A stretch of DNA of 36,170 bases from CAZGSN01 sp964371655 (GCA_964371655.1 CAYJOD010000068.1:1-36170), one strand, 5' to 3'. Shown: positions 8,931 through 17,913, numbered from the stretch's first letter. Translations and numbers: made by a program. The notes: a model not told the origin generated them from the letters alone.

Positions 8931-11012
8931 GTGCCGCACCCAATAGTTGCAGACGAGCTTGTCCTCCTGGAACAGGTCAACACCCTGCTCAGCGAGAGCC
9001 CGACGACCTCGGCGCCCTCGGAGGCCGGGCTCGTCGAAGAGCTCTCGCGTCTGCGCGAGATGATGCAGGGCGCCAAGAGCGAAGATCAACCGGCCCTTCT
9101 GCAGCAGTGGAACCGCCAGGTCGCGTTGCTCGAGCAACTGCGTGCCGCCCGCCAGGCGCCACAGGTGAACCGCGACTCGCCGTACTTCGCGCATCTGCGC
9201 TTGCGTGAGAGCGCTGCCGAGCGCGACATTCTGCTGGGTAAGGCCACCCGCTTGCAGCGCGGCGTACGCATCGTCGATTGGCGCAACGCACCCATTTCCA
9301 AGATCTTCTACCGCTACCAGCAGGGCGATGAGTACGAGGAGGAGATCGCCGGCCGCACCCTGAGCGGCGAGGTGGTGGCGCGGCGCACCGTCACGATTCG
9401 CGACCGCAAGCTGCAGCGAATCGATGCTCCCGAGGGCGTGTTCAGGCGTGACCCGACGCTGCCCGACGGGTGGACGCAGGAGCAACAGCAGCCACCGCGT
9501 CTGACCGGCGGCGAGGGCACCGCCGTGCGCTCGTATTCGGAGAGTGAGGGTATTCACCGGCGATTGGGAACGGATCAGCACGGTACGAGTCAGCGCAAGG
9601 ACAAGCATCTGCCCGACATCGCCGGCTTGATCGATCCGACCCAATTCGACCTCATCACCCGACCCTCGGCGGGATTCGTCGTCATCCGCGGCACCGCCGG
9701 TTCCGGCAAGACGACGGTGGCGTTGCACCGCATCGCCTACCTGGCCTTCGACGACCCGCAGATCGATTCCGCGCAGACTCTCGTCGTCGTCTTTTCCCGC
9801 GCCTTGCGTGATTACGTCAGCCACGTCCTTCCGGCGCTCGGTGTCCACAAAGTGCAGGTGCGCACATTTCAGGAATGGGCGGCCGAGCAGGCGCGCCGTC
9901 TTTTCCCCAAGCTGCCTCGCAAGATGCGGGAGAATCCGCCCGCCGTCGTGCACCGCTTGAAGCTTCATCCCGGGCTCATCGCGGCCCTGGAGCGGCAGAT
10001 CGAGCGCAACCCCGGCCCGGGCACAGCCGACCAGGTGATCGACGACTGGGCGAGCGTGTTGAGCCAAGCGCCGCTGCTCGAAGAAGTGTTTGCGCAGGTC
10101 GCACCCGACGCGTTCACGACCGACGAGCTGGTACGCGCCGCGAGCTGGAATCGCGACCGTTGCCAGGAGGTCGTCGGCTGGACCGAAAGCGATTTTTCCA
10201 CGCATGCGGAGCTCGATCCGGAAGACGACGCGATTCTACTGCGTGCCTGGCAGTTGCGGGTCGGCGCGATTCCCGCGGGCCCGCAACGGCCGCTGATGTA
10301 CCGGCACATCGCCATCGACGAGGTGCAAGACTTCTCGCCGGTCGAGGTGCAGGTGCTGATGGGCTGTCTCGACGGACGCCAGAGCATCACCCTCGCCGGC
10401 GACACGCAGCAGCATGTGGTGCAGGACGGCGGCTTCACGTCGTGGGCCGCCTTTTTCAAGGATCTGGGCCTGCAAGGGACCGAGGTGAGCACCCTGGTGA
10501 TCAGCTACCGCTGCTCACACGAGATCGCGACCTTCGCGGTCGCGCTTCTCGGGAACTTGCGCGAAGACATGTCGCCGCCGATGACGACACGCTCGGGGCC
10601 GCCGGTAGAGTTCTTCCGTTTCACCGACCACGGCGCCTGCGTCGCCTTCCTTGCCGATGCCTTGAAGGAGTTGACGGCGAAGGAGCCGTTCGCCTCGGTG
10701 GCGCTGCTTACCTCATCGCGCGACTTGAGCGCGCTCTATTACCGCGGCCTGACCAACTGCGAAGTCGCCCGGCTGCGGCGGGTCGAGGACCAGGACTTCA
10801 CCTTCGCCCCGGGCATCGAGGTGACCGAGGTCGACCAGGTGAAAGGACTGGAGTTCGACTACGTCGTTCTCATCGAAGTAAGCTCGACCACGTTCCCCGA
10901 CACGCCGACGGCGCGTCGCCTACTGCACGTCGGCGCAACGCGTGCGGTCCACCAGCTGTGGCTGACCAGCGTCGCCACCCCGTCGCCGATTCTCCGCGAT
11001 AGTCTGCCATAA
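8931..11012 (+). CDS. HelD-like superfamily 1 (UvrD/Rep-type) helicase
   Basis: This encodes 693 residues. The N-terminal part (about 1-75) is Leu/Glu-rich and may form a coiled coil. Residues 82-160 contain DSPYFAHLRL, VDWRNAPISKIFYRY and GEVVARRTVTI, matching the N-terminal region of HelD proteins, which bind and recycle stalled RNA polymerase. Walker A is GTAGSGKT (254-261) in the HelD-style context TVALHRIAYL. Walker B/motif II is IAIDEVQDFSP (460-470), motif III GDTQQ (490-494), motif IV SYRCSHEI, motif V VKGLEFDYVVLIE and motif VI HVGATRA. GTG start with TAGGA about ten bases upstream. The family also includes DNA helicases, so the RNA polymerase role is inferred. It stands alone in the region. 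Confidence 0.85.
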   Translation: MPHPIVADELVLLEQVNTLLSESPTTSAPSEAGLVEELSRLREMMQGAKSEDQPALLQQWNRQVALLEQLRAARQAPQVNRDSPYFAHLRLRESAAERDILLGKATRLQRGVRIVDWRNAPISKIFYRYQQGDEYEEEIAGRTLSGEVVARRTVTIRDRKLQRIDAPEGVFRRDPTLPDGWTQEQQQPPRLTGGEGTAVRSYSESEGIHRRLGTDQHGTSQRKDKHLPDIAGLIDPTQFDLITRPSAGFVVIRGTAGSGKTTVALHRIAYLAFDDPQIDSAQTLVVVFSRALRDYVSHVLPALGVHKVQVRTFQEWAAEQARRLFPKLPRKMRENPPAVVHRLKLHPGLIAALERQIERNPGPGTADQVIDDWASVLSQAPLLEEVFAQVAPDAFTTDELVRAASWNRDRCQEVVGWTESDFSTHAELDPEDDAILLRAWQLRVGAIPAGPQRPLMYRHIAIDEVQDFSPVEVQVLMGCLDGRQSITLAGDTQQHVVQDGGFTSWAAFFKDLGLQGTEVSTLVISYRCSHEIATFAVALLGNLREDMSPPMTTRSGPPVEFFRFTDHGACVAFLADALKELTAKEPFASVALLTSSRDLSALYYRGLTNCEVARLRRVEDQDFTFAPGIEVTEVDQVKGLEFDYVVLIEVSSTTFPDTPTARRLLHVGATRAVHQLWLTSVATPSPILRDSLP

Positions 11013-11019
11013 CCCCCGA

Positions 11020-11100
11020 TCGCGGCTCTGACCTGGCGAAAGCTTTCGGATCTCGACCTGAGCCGCGACCGTTAGGGAGCGGTGATTCGTGGGATCTCCC
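11020..11100 (+). repeat. REP-like direct repeat, copy a
   Basis: About 80 bases running from CGCGGCTCTGACCTGGC through GAGCCGCGACCGTTAGGG to GATTCGTGGGATCTCC. CGCGGCTC and GAGCCGCG form internal hairpin arms. It is nearly identical to copy b, which starts about 186 bases downstream. Confidence 0.75.
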
Positions 11101-11205
11101 ACACCCTGTGCCCCTACCGGTTCCTTCGTACCGACATGTTGTAAGAAGGCGAGGGTTACCGTCGGCATCTCCGGAAGCATCCACCCGCTGACCGCTTGCT
11201 TACGC

Positions 11206-11285
11206 GCGCGGCTCTGACCTGGCAAACACCTGCGGATCTCGACCTGAGCCGCGACCGTCAGGGAGCGGTGATTCGTGGGATCTCC
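11206..11285 (+). repeat. REP-like direct repeat, copy b
   Basis: Second copy of the element at 11020-11100, in the same orientation. The spacer between the two copies shows no gene. A shorter copy is at 6335-6360 and an inverted one at 34709-34740. Confidence 0.75.
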
Positions 11286-11535
11286 AACCCCGTGGCCCCG
11301 CCACTCGAAAGCATGTTGCTTTCGGACGCGAATCCCACGTGATAGCGAACTGACTATGTCGGCAAAGGTGGTCCTCGTCACCGGCGCCTCCGCCGCGACT
11401 GTTCGAATGGGCTCTGCGCCAAGCCCTCGATCTGTAGCGGCCGTCTGCGCTGGTGCCACGTGTGGGTTCCGTTTTGTCCGAGTCGATGCTTTGATTGCCA
11501 CCCTGAAACTTGGATACCGGAAAGGAGTCGTGTCG

Positions 11536-12174
11536 ATGAGAACCTATGTCGTGATCGCTTGTTTGCTCACCGTAAGTGCTTGCGCCTCTTCGCGGTCGCC
11601 ACAGCTTCTGGCGAAGTATCAAGGCCAGCGCCTCTTTACCTGCTGCAACATTCGCTACGAGAAGAACGAGGTGAGCGACGCCAACTATCACGTCGGAACC
11701 TTGTTGCCGGCGGGTACGACGGTGAACGTCATCGACGCCGGGCGACGCTCGGTGACGGTGGATGCGGGCACGACGAAGTTGACGCTCTCGCAAGACTACG
11801 GAGCCGAGCAGGAGTCCATCGACCAATACATCGACAAGATTCTTCTCCGCACCGATTCGCAGGCGCGCATCGCGGCTGAGGCGGCCGACGTGCAGGCGGC
11901 GATCCACGAAGGGCGCGTCGAGATCGGCATGACGCGCGATCAGGTCTTGCTATCGCTCGGCTACCCGCCAACGCATCGCACCCCATCGCTGTCGAGCTCC
12001 GAGTGGACGTACTGGTACAATCGCTGGCTCACCTTCAAGGTCGTGTTCGACGACAAGGGCGTGGTGTCCAACCTGATCGGCGGTGACGCTCTCACCAAGC
12101 ACGTCGCGATCGAGCTTCCGAAGCCAGCACCAGTAAAGAAGGTCGAGCCGAAGCGCGCACCCAAGAAGCACTAG
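11536..12174 (+). CDS. BamE/SmpA-like outer-membrane lipoprotein
   Basis: This encodes 212 residues with a lipoprotein signal (MRTYVVIACLLTVSACASS) and the lipobox VSAC, giving an acylated cysteine at position 16. A middle region (about 25-95) carries FTCCNIRYEKNEV and a beta-rich segment. The C-terminal part (about 125-180) has the BamE/OmlA-like pattern GRVEIGMTRDQVLLSLGYP followed by EWTYWY and VVFDDKGVVSNL. The protein ends in a Pro/Lys-rich tail. AAAGGAG at 11521-11527 sets the ATG at 11536. It is probably anchored in the outer membrane facing the periplasm. It is much longer than true BamE, so it is a relative and not the assembly factor itself. Stand-alone gene. Confidence 0.85.
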   Translation: MRTYVVIACLLTVSACASSRSPQLLAKYQGQRLFTCCNIRYEKNEVSDANYHVGTLLPAGTTVNVIDAGRRSVTVDAGTTKLTLSQDYGAEQESIDQYIDKILLRTDSQARIAAEAADVQAAIHEGRVEIGMTRDQVLLSLGYPPTHRTPSLSSSEWTYWYNRWLTFKVVFDDKGVVSNLIGGDALTKHVAIELPKPAPVKKVEPKRAPKKH

Positions 12175-12235
12175 CGAGTGTACGCACCCGTCGGCCGGGT
12201 TCTGACGGTCGTGGGTTTGCACGCCATCGATGGTG

Positions 12236-12260
12236 CACCGGTTATCGATAGCAACCGGTG
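12236..12260. terminator. Candidate hairpin after the lipoprotein gene
   Basis: CACCGGTT and AACCGGTG form a perfect 8-bp stem with a nine-base loop, 61 bases after the lipoprotein stop. No T-run follows, so termination is uncertain. The rest of the 466-base gap up to 12641 holds a single repeat arm at 12350-12392 and nothing else I can support. Confidence 0.35.
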
Positions 12261-12349
12261 ATGGCTGAGTTTCTGCCCCGAAGCGTGTCGATTTGGGCCA
12301 GGCGAATTCATCGCCTGAAGCCCCGCATGTGCGGTTTCTGGCGGTCTTA

Positions 12350-12392
12350 TCCGTGTTCATCAGCGTCCATCCGTGGTTCCAACTGAGTTGTT
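12350..12392 (-). repeat. Single arm of the CACGGAT-unit repeat
   Basis: ATCCGTGTTCATCAGCGTCC then ATCCGTGGTTCCAACTGAGT matches the right arm of the elements at 7442-7612 and 34974-35143. No matching left arm is present nearby, so this looks like a solo or decayed copy. Confidence 0.65.
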
Positions 12393-12640
12393 TGGGCCAA
12401 ATCCCGTCTGTCTTCGGCGCCTTCCCGAGGAGAGCTGGTGGGGGTCTCGGGGATCGCCCTCGAGATCTTCAAGATTGTCACGAGCGCTGAATGCGCCACG
12501 CGGAGGGGGGGCAACAAAGGTGATTGACGGCGCAACCTCCGCGCCGTATTTCGTAAGTCGCTAAGCGGCGTGCTGGGGTACAGCTGGCACCAAGCCGCGG
12601 ACCGGTCGGACACCTGGATATCAGCAAGAATGGGTCATTG

Positions 12641-14740
12641 ATGCGTTACCGCGCGGAGGTTCCACCCCGTGTCGCCGAGCGGGCACCCACGGCGTTTGCC
12701 GTGCTATTTGCCTGCCTGGCGTGCGGCACAATCTTAGAGCTTCTGCGCTTTCCGGACCGGCGCGTCTGGGTCTTCGGTTTGGACGCGACCTTGGTTGTGA
12801 TCACGGTCACGACACTCGGCCTGTTGCGCGCCTTCCCGAAGCGCAGCGTCGCGATTCTGGTTGCAGCGGTGAATGCTGCTGGCCTGCTCCTGAACGGTTA
12901 TCACGCCATCGTGAGCGCCCAGGTTGCTGCCTGTCTGTGGACGCTAACCGGGCTCTTGGGCTCGTCGGCCTTGTTCTTCGGCTGGGGCTGGCGGGCGCAG
13001 GCGCTGGCCTCGATCGGGAGTCTGATCGGGTACTCGCTGCACCTACACGGCGATGGATCGGGCACCCTCGGCTGGGTGGCGGGCGGTGTCTACCTGGGCT
13101 GGGTGGTGGGGCTGAGCGTCGTTGGGGCGGAGCTCATCGATCGCTATCTGGCGACGCAGTTCGAGCTGGTCAGCAAGCTCTGGGAGCGCGAAAGCCGGTT
13201 GCAGAGCTACTTCGACCTCTCGCTGGTGGGTACGGCAATCCTGTCGCGCGGTCGAATCCTGCTCGAGGTGAACGAGGAGCTGTGCCGCATTCTCGGCTCC
13301 CGGCGCGACGATCTCCTGGGTTCAGCATGGGCGGATCTCATTCCCGCCGACGATCGGGCCGCTGATCTAGCGCTGTTCACCGGCGTTCTCGACGGTGAAT
13401 ACCCGGCAGCCTGCCACGAGGGCGGCCTTCTCAAACGCGAAGGGACTTCGATCCACGCCAGTATCTCGGTGCGTGCTCTTCCCGGCCCACTGGGTTGGGC
13501 GGATCATCTGATTGTCGTCGTGCAGGACATGACCGAGCGCCGGCGCGCCGATCGCGAGCGTGAGGAGGCGCTGATTCGCGAGCAGGCCGCGCGCCGTGAA
13601 GTCGAGGCGGCGAGTCGGGCCAAAGACGAGTTGCTGGCGGTGGTATCGCACGAGCTGCGCACCCCGCTCGCGGCGATCTTTGGCTGGACGCCGCTGCTCC
13701 GCGCCGGGCGCCTCAACGCCGACGAGCAACGCCGCGCCTTCGACGCGATTGATCGCAGCGGTCGCAGCTTGGTACAGGTCATCGACGACCTCCTCGACGT
13801 CTCGCGTATCGTCTCGGGTAAGCTGCGCCTTGCCGTGCATCCGGCCGAGTTGGGGCCGATCATCCGGGCGGCCGCCGACTCGATGCGGCCCGCCGCCGCC
13901 GCCAAAGGCATAAGGCTGGAGCTGCACTTTCCCGCCGAACCGCAGTACGTGTTGGGTGATCCCGATCGCCTACAGCAGGTGGTGTGGAACCTGGTCTCGA
14001 ACGCCATTCGGTTCACGGATCCCGAGGGCCTGGTCGAGGTCGACCTGGTGCGCGAACCGGAGGGTGTGGTGATCCGTGTGCGCGACAATGGACGCGGCAT
14101 CAGTCCGCAAGTGCTGCCGCACGTATTCGAGCGCTTCTGGCAGGCTGACACGAGTACGACGCGACGCCACGGTGGGCTCGGCCTAGGGCTTGCGATCGTC
14201 CGACACCTGGTCGACTTGCACGGCGGTACGGTTGCCGTCGAGAGCGCCGGGCCGGGGCGAGGGGCCGTTTTTACTGTGTGTCTTCCCGCCACGACCGCAC
14301 CATCACTCGCCGCCGAACAGCGAGGCGTGGTTGACCGTGGGCCGCGCGCATTGGAAGGTGTGCGTGTGCTCGTCGTCGACGACGAGACGGATGCGCAGGA
14401 AGTTGCCGCTCGCGTGCTCGAATTGTACGGCGGCGAGGTTCGCACCGCCGGCAACACGGCGCAGGCGCTGGCGATCCTCGAAGGCTGGGCCCCCACCGTG
14501 CTGGTATCGGATATCGCCATGCCTGATGAGGATGGCTACGCGCTGATCCGCCGCTTGCGCACAAGCGAGGCCGCGCATGGCGGGCACGTGCCGGCACTCG
14601 CGCTCACGGCGCTGGCGCGCAACGAGGACCGCTCGCGTGCGTTAGCTGCCGGCTTCGACGGTTACGTGCCAAAGCCGGTCGACCCCGCACAGCTGGTCGA
14701 TGCGGTTGCGATGGCCGCTACCGGCGCAGTGCTTACCTAG
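12641..14740 (+). CDS. Membrane-bound PAS hybrid sensor histidine kinase with receiver domain
   Basis: This encodes 699 residues. Residues 17-165 hold about six hydrophobic helices. A PAS domain follows (about 185-300, with SYFDLSLVGTAILSRGRILLEVN), then a linker helix and HisKA with the phospho-accepting H337 in VVSHELRTPLA. The HATPase domain has N-box WNLVSNAIRF (449-458), DNGRGIS (482-488) and GGLGLGLAIV (511-520). A C-terminal receiver (about 573-695) carries D580/D581, the phospho-acceptor D624 in SDIAMPDEDG and a KP lysine. It is a hybrid kinase that probably senses a membrane or intracellular signal and relays to a phosphotransferase or regulator encoded elsewhere. The ATG at 12641 is preceded directly by an in-frame TTG. 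The downstream acyltransferase starts 79 bases later. Confidence 0.93.
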   Translation: MRYRAEVPPRVAERAPTAFAVLFACLACGTILELLRFPDRRVWVFGLDATLVVITVTTLGLLRAFPKRSVAILVAAVNAAGLLLNGYHAIVSAQVAACLWTLTGLLGSSALFFGWGWRAQALASIGSLIGYSLHLHGDGSGTLGWVAGGVYLGWVVGLSVVGAELIDRYLATQFELVSKLWERESRLQSYFDLSLVGTAILSRGRILLEVNEELCRILGSRRDDLLGSAWADLIPADDRAADLALFTGVLDGEYPAACHEGGLLKREGTSIHASISVRALPGPLGWADHLIVVVQDMTERRRADREREEALIREQAARREVEAASRAKDELLAVVSHELRTPLAAIFGWTPLLRAGRLNADEQRRAFDAIDRSGRSLVQVIDDLLDVSRIVSGKLRLAVHPAELGPIIRAAADSMRPAAAAKGIRLELHFPAEPQYVLGDPDRLQQVVWNLVSNAIRFTDPEGLVEVDLVREPEGVVIRVRDNGRGISPQVLPHVFERFWQADTSTTRRHGGLGLGLAIVRHLVDLHGGTVAVESAGPGRGAVFTVCLPATTAPSLAAEQRGVVDRGPRALEGVRVLVVDDETDAQEVAARVLELYGGEVRTAGNTAQALAILEGWAPTVLVSDIAMPDEDGYALIRRLRTSEAAHGGHVPALALTALARNEDRSRALAAGFDGYVPKPVDPAQLVDAVAMAATGAVLT

Positions 14741-14819
14741 GCGGTCATCGCGACGGGCGTCCTCAACTAATCCGAACGTCCCAGTTTCTTATCCCACTTT
14801 GATTTTCTATAGTCCGCGC

Positions 14820-15512
14820 ATGACGCTCAGAGACGCATTTGGCCATCTCCGCCCAATTCGTTGGGGAATGATCAACATGTTCGGTTATCTCACGGCGGCG
14901 CAGCTGCGGCTCTTCAATCGCTTGCGCATCGACGGGGTGGAAAATCTGAAACGTCTCCCGCGCCGCAACGTCCTGCTCGTCTCCAATCACCTGACTCACT
15001 TCATGGATCCGATCGTCGTGTGTCACTCGGTGAGCTACCTGCGACGCCCGTACCTGATCTGGCCGCGCACCAACCTCTACGTCGTGGCGGCACTCGAAAC
15101 CATGAAGAAGAACGGATGGCTGCCCCGCTTCATGGCCTACAACGGCACCATCTGCGTGAAGCGCACGTGGAAAGAGCGCGACCAGCTGGTCGAACGCAAG
15201 GTTGATCCGGAAGACATCGAGAAGATCCACGCCGGCCTAAAGGACGGTTGGGTTCTCACCTTCCCACAGGGCACCACGACGCCAGGTGCGCCGGGACGCC
15301 TTGGCTGCGCCCACATCATCAGACAGTTCCGCCCGATCGTCGTGCCCGTACGGCTGGAGGGTTTCCGCGAGGCCTTCGACAAGACCGGCCTCAAGATGCG
15401 CAATCTGGGCGTCAAGCTCAGCGTGCGTTACGGTCGCCCGCTCGAGATCGACTACGACCTCCCGGTCACGGCCATTCTCGGAATGGTCATGAACGCGATC
15501 GCGGAGGCGTGA
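14820..15512 (+). CDS. PlsC-type lysophospholipid acyltransferase
   Basis: This encodes 230 residues of the LPLAT/PlsC superfamily, which transfer acyl groups to glycerolipid precursors at the membrane. Motif I appears as SNHLTHFMDP (55-64), giving H57-x5-D63 instead of the usual H-x4-D. Motif III appears as FPQGTTTPG (148-156), where most members have FPEGTR. Both departures are confirmed in the DNA and also occur in a subfamily I recall having FPQGTT, so they do not by themselves mean inactivation. I chose the ATG at 14820 (MTLRDAFGHLRPIRW); an open frame runs upstream into the kinase gene. It ends 79 bases before the end of a convergent gene. Confidence 0.85.
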   Translation: MTLRDAFGHLRPIRWGMINMFGYLTAAQLRLFNRLRIDGVENLKRLPRRNVLLVSNHLTHFMDPIVVCHSVSYLRRPYLIWPRTNLYVVAALETMKKNGWLPRFMAYNGTICVKRTWKERDQLVERKVDPEDIEKIHAGLKDGWVLTFPQGTTTPGAPGRLGCAHIIRQFRPIVVPVRLEGFREAFDKTGLKMRNLGVKLSVRYGRPLEIDYDLPVTAILGMVMNAIAEA

Positions 15513-15590
15513 CGACGTAGCGATCGGCCGGCAACGCAACCGCAGCCAGGCGCCGAGCGCACGCCTCAGCAGTCGTACGGACGACACCGG

Positions 15591-15977
15591 TCACTGTTTC
15601 GGCGGTTGCCTCTTACGTCGCTCGGCGCGGCGCTTTCGGCGCTTCGCATCGCGGCGGGTGCGGCTGCTAAAGACGCTCTCGAAATAGCGAATCCACGGGT
15701 TGCGCAAGATCCGCCGGGTGTGCCGGCGGTGGTAGCGCGGCAGCCGGTCGACGAAAGGTACATGCCGATGCAGCCAGGCCTGCACCTTCTCGAAGGAGAG
15801 CAGGATCTCGCCTGCTCCGTAGCCGAGCAGGACGAAGCCGAGGATCCAGAACGGAATCGCCGGCCCCGGTATGAAGGCGAGTATGGTCGCGATCACGAAA
15901 GAGACCACTGCCGCCGCCGTCCGCAGCATCAGGACCGGGTAGCGGGAACCCATCAATGACTTGAGAGCGGACAGCAC
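15591..15977 (-). CDS. Small PGPGW-like membrane protein
   Basis: This encodes 128 residues. Two hydrophobic helices (about 14-36 and 42-60) flank FIPGPAIPFWILGF, which resembles the PGPGW small transmembrane family. The C-terminal half is strongly basic, with HRRHTRRILRNPW and an Arg/Lys-rich tail from residue 107 on. Function is unknown. The start is a GTG at 15977; an ATG eight codons in (15953) is an equally good choice. Convergent with the acyltransferase gene. Confidence 0.7.
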   Translation of the reverse strand: MLSALKSLMGSRYPVLMLRTAAAVVSFVIATILAFIPGPAIPFWILGFVLLGYGAGEILLSFEKVQAWLHRHVPFVDRLPRYHRRHTRRILRNPWIRYFESVFSSRTRRDAKRRKRRAERRKRQPPKQ

Positions 15978-16173
15978 GGGATCAGCGTCGCGAAAAGAAA
16001 ATCGGGAATCGTCGATGGTGCAAATCGATCGCCGCGGCGCCGGGGTTGATCATAGAATCGACAAAGCTCTCATGAACGCGGGTGGCCGTATTAGCTGCGA
16101 AGTGAAGATAATGCCAAGGTTCGATCCGCCCTCCGGCCCCACCATGTTGGCCCTGGCCCCCATTTCTCACCGA

Positions 16174-16206
16174 GTTAACCACAGAGACACAGAGGACATA
16201 GAGAAA
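16174..16206 (+). repeat. Single arm of the CACAGAG-unit repeat
   Basis: GTTAACCACAGAGACACAGA followed by GGACATAGAGAAAA matches the left arm of the inverted elements at 6411-6525 and 29695-29860. No right arm follows. The 288-base gap 15978-16265 holds only this. Confidence 0.65.
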
Positions 16207-16265
16207 ACCATGGGGAAGATGGAGGCGATGATGCTATCCTCCTCGAGAATCGTCAGAATCGTCCC

Positions 16266-16865
16266 ATGCTTCCGGAACCCTTACGACAGTGCATCGAGTG
16301 GTACACCTCAGCCGGCGGCCTGCTCGCGCCCGAGGCGAGCCAGTATTGTCAGACGCGCGATGTGTTCGAAGGGCGCCTCGCCAAGCTACTTGTCTACGCT
16401 GGAAGCGTCGGCTTGCCCGAAGCCGATGCCGCCTTGCTCACGGCCACTGCCGGGGAAATCGGTAACAACAGCTTCGACCACAACGTCGGACACTGGCAGG
16501 ACCAACCGGGTTGCTGCTTTGCCTTCGCATTCGATGCGCCGGGGCTGCTGGTATGGATTGCGGACCGCGGGCGCGGCGTGCTGGCGTCCCTGCAGAACGT
16601 GGTCCCAGGCCTCACCGACCACCAGCAGGCCCTCGCGATCGCCTATGAGCGGATCGTATCGGGACGACGTCCTGAGCGCCGCGGCAACGGGTTGAAGTTC
16701 GTCCGCAGTGTGATCAATGCGCACGCCGACCGTGGTCTGGTGAGTGTGTCCGGGTGCGGAACGCTGGCGTTTGGAGGTTTGGGGCCGGTATTGCTCGGCG
16801 CCACCCGCTGGCCCGCTGAGCAGGACTATGGAATGCTGACCCTGGTGGGTTGGAGACACAAATGA
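16266..16865 (+). CDS. GHKL ATPase-domain protein (anti-sigma/RsbW-like)
   Basis: This encodes 199 residues, almost all one HATPase_c domain without a HisKA domain. The N-box is EIGNNSFDHN (64-73), G1 is IADRGRGV (98-105) and G2 is RRGNGLKFV (138-146). Such stand-alone GHKL proteins include anti-sigma factor kinases that act on STAS-domain partners. The next gene overlaps its stop codon (ATGA) and encodes a STAS-like DUF4325 protein, so the two form a regulatory pair. No sigma factor or phosphatase lies next to them, so the target is unknown. The ATG at 16266 has only a weak ribosome-binding site. Confidence 0.85.
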   Translation: MLPEPLRQCIEWYTSAGGLLAPEASQYCQTRDVFEGRLAKLLVYAGSVGLPEADAALLTATAGEIGNNSFDHNVGHWQDQPGCCFAFAFDAPGLLVWIADRGRGVLASLQNVVPGLTDHQQALAIAYERIVSGRRPERRGNGLKFVRSVINAHADRGLVSVSGCGTLAFGGLGPVLLGATRWPAEQDYGMLTLVGWRHK

Positions 16866-17146
16866 TCATCCCGGTGAGCAAATTCGGCGACATCTTGATC
16901 TCCCGTCCGGCGGGTCGTGAACATGCCCTGATCATGCGATCATCCTTTCGCCCGGCGACGACGGAAGAGTCGGTCGAGCTCGATTTTGCCGGCGTCCGCG
17001 TGGTAGCACCCTCGTGGCTGGACGAGGTCCTGACCTTGCTGCGGGAGGAGTACGGCGACCGCGTCAGATGCGCGCCCTCCACCAATGCAACCCTGGTGCA
17101 ATCCCTGAAGACGCTTGAGGGGCTTCCCGCTGAGCCAGGTGCATGA
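16862..17146 (+). CDS. DUF4325 STAS-like protein
   Basis: This encodes 94 residues. The core VELDFAGVRVVAPSWLDEVL fits the DUF4325/STAS-like pattern, in which a beta strand is followed by the conserved S-W/F-x-D-E helix. STAS domains typically bind GHKL anti-sigma kinases and control them through serine phosphorylation. The serine in APSWLDE is in the right kind of position, but this is inference. GGAG at 16852 precedes the ATG at 16862, which overlaps the stop of the GHKL gene. Confidence 0.82.
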   Translation: MIIPVSKFGDILISRPAGREHALIMRSSFRPATTEESVELDFAGVRVVAPSWLDEVLTLLREEYGDRVRCAPSTNATLVQSLKTLEGLPAEPGA

Positions 17147-17286
17147 CCGGCTCGACGACGTTCCATCCCCCTGGCTCGATGCCGTGAGTTGCTCGGCGTG
17201 CCGTAGCCGGGCCTGCGGGGACGTGGGGTGCAAGCGCTGCGATTGAAACCGAATGCAACGTTTGCACCCCACGCCCCAGTGTTCCC

Positions 17287-17510
17287 ACAGCGGATCGGGC
17301 AGCAGAGACCGCATCCGCATCCGCAGCGGCAGCCGCAATCGCATCCGCAACCGAGTCCGCCGACCGCAGCGGCAGCCGTTCCCGCATCCGTTGCCCTGGC
17401 CGAATCGGTTGCGGTTGCGGTTGCGGTTGCGGATGCCGATTCGACTACGGCTGCGGTTGCCGTTGCGGACCCGGTTGCGGATGCCGTGGCGGGCGCGGTT
17501 CCAGTCCTTA
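17287..17510. repeat. Hexamer-unit repeat block, copy 1
   Basis: The left half is a run of degenerate CCGCAT/CCGCAG/CCGCAA units. The right half is dominated by the complementary GGTTGCGG/GATGCCG type units, so the whole block is an extended imperfect palindrome. Related blocks are at 19930-20100 and 21352-21520. The block stays open in several frames, producing Arg/Ala-rich translations that are not credible proteins. Confidence 0.75.
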
Positions 17511-17676
17511 CTGCGATCGTACGCCCGAGCCCGAGAAAGATGACGAGACACGGGACGCCTTCGAGAAGGCTCTCGACGACAGCGACAGCGAACGACCGCT
17601 TGCGCCGTGTGCGATCTGCGGAGCACGGATGCGCATCATCGAAGTCTTACCCCCGCTACCACGTGACACCTCATGA
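17497..17676 (+). pseudogene. Possible 3' remnant of an IS91-like transposase gene
   Basis: A 59-codon frame runs out of the hexamer repeat: SSPYCDRTPEPEKDDETRDA, then an acidic stretch, then RPLAPCAICGARMRIIEVLPP and a stop. The CxxC-GARMRIIE pattern near the end resembles the C-terminal zinc-binding tail of Y2 (IS91-type) transposases. No start codon or upstream domain remains. It would have to be checked against transposase profiles. A strong hairpin that could be an element end follows at 17914-17985. Confidence 0.35.
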
Positions 17677-17913
17677 TCCAGACGACACCGTCCTGGCTGC
17701 TTTCGATCTTTTCGACGACTACGACGGTGGTGACGCACAGGCACGTGCGCACGCCGAATCAAACCTCGTGCGCGGCTAATCGGCGAGCGCAAGAACCCGA
17801 CTGCCACACGCGAACACGCCGCATTGATCGCTTGCATTGTTTGCGCCGCTGAGGCGTCCGGGGATAGAACCCCCAGGGTGCAACGGTCGTACCACGCGGT
17901 TCAGTTCAACGGC

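Noticed and set aside
17287..17510. CRISPR-like periodicity
   Set aside because: The units are contiguous degenerate hexamers without unique spacers, and no cas genes are present.
17228..17779. 183-codon frame across the hexamer repeat, which could look like a repetitive protein
   Set aside because: The composition comes from the DNA repeat, which is open in several frames, and the similar blocks at 19930 and 21352 are not conserved as proteins.
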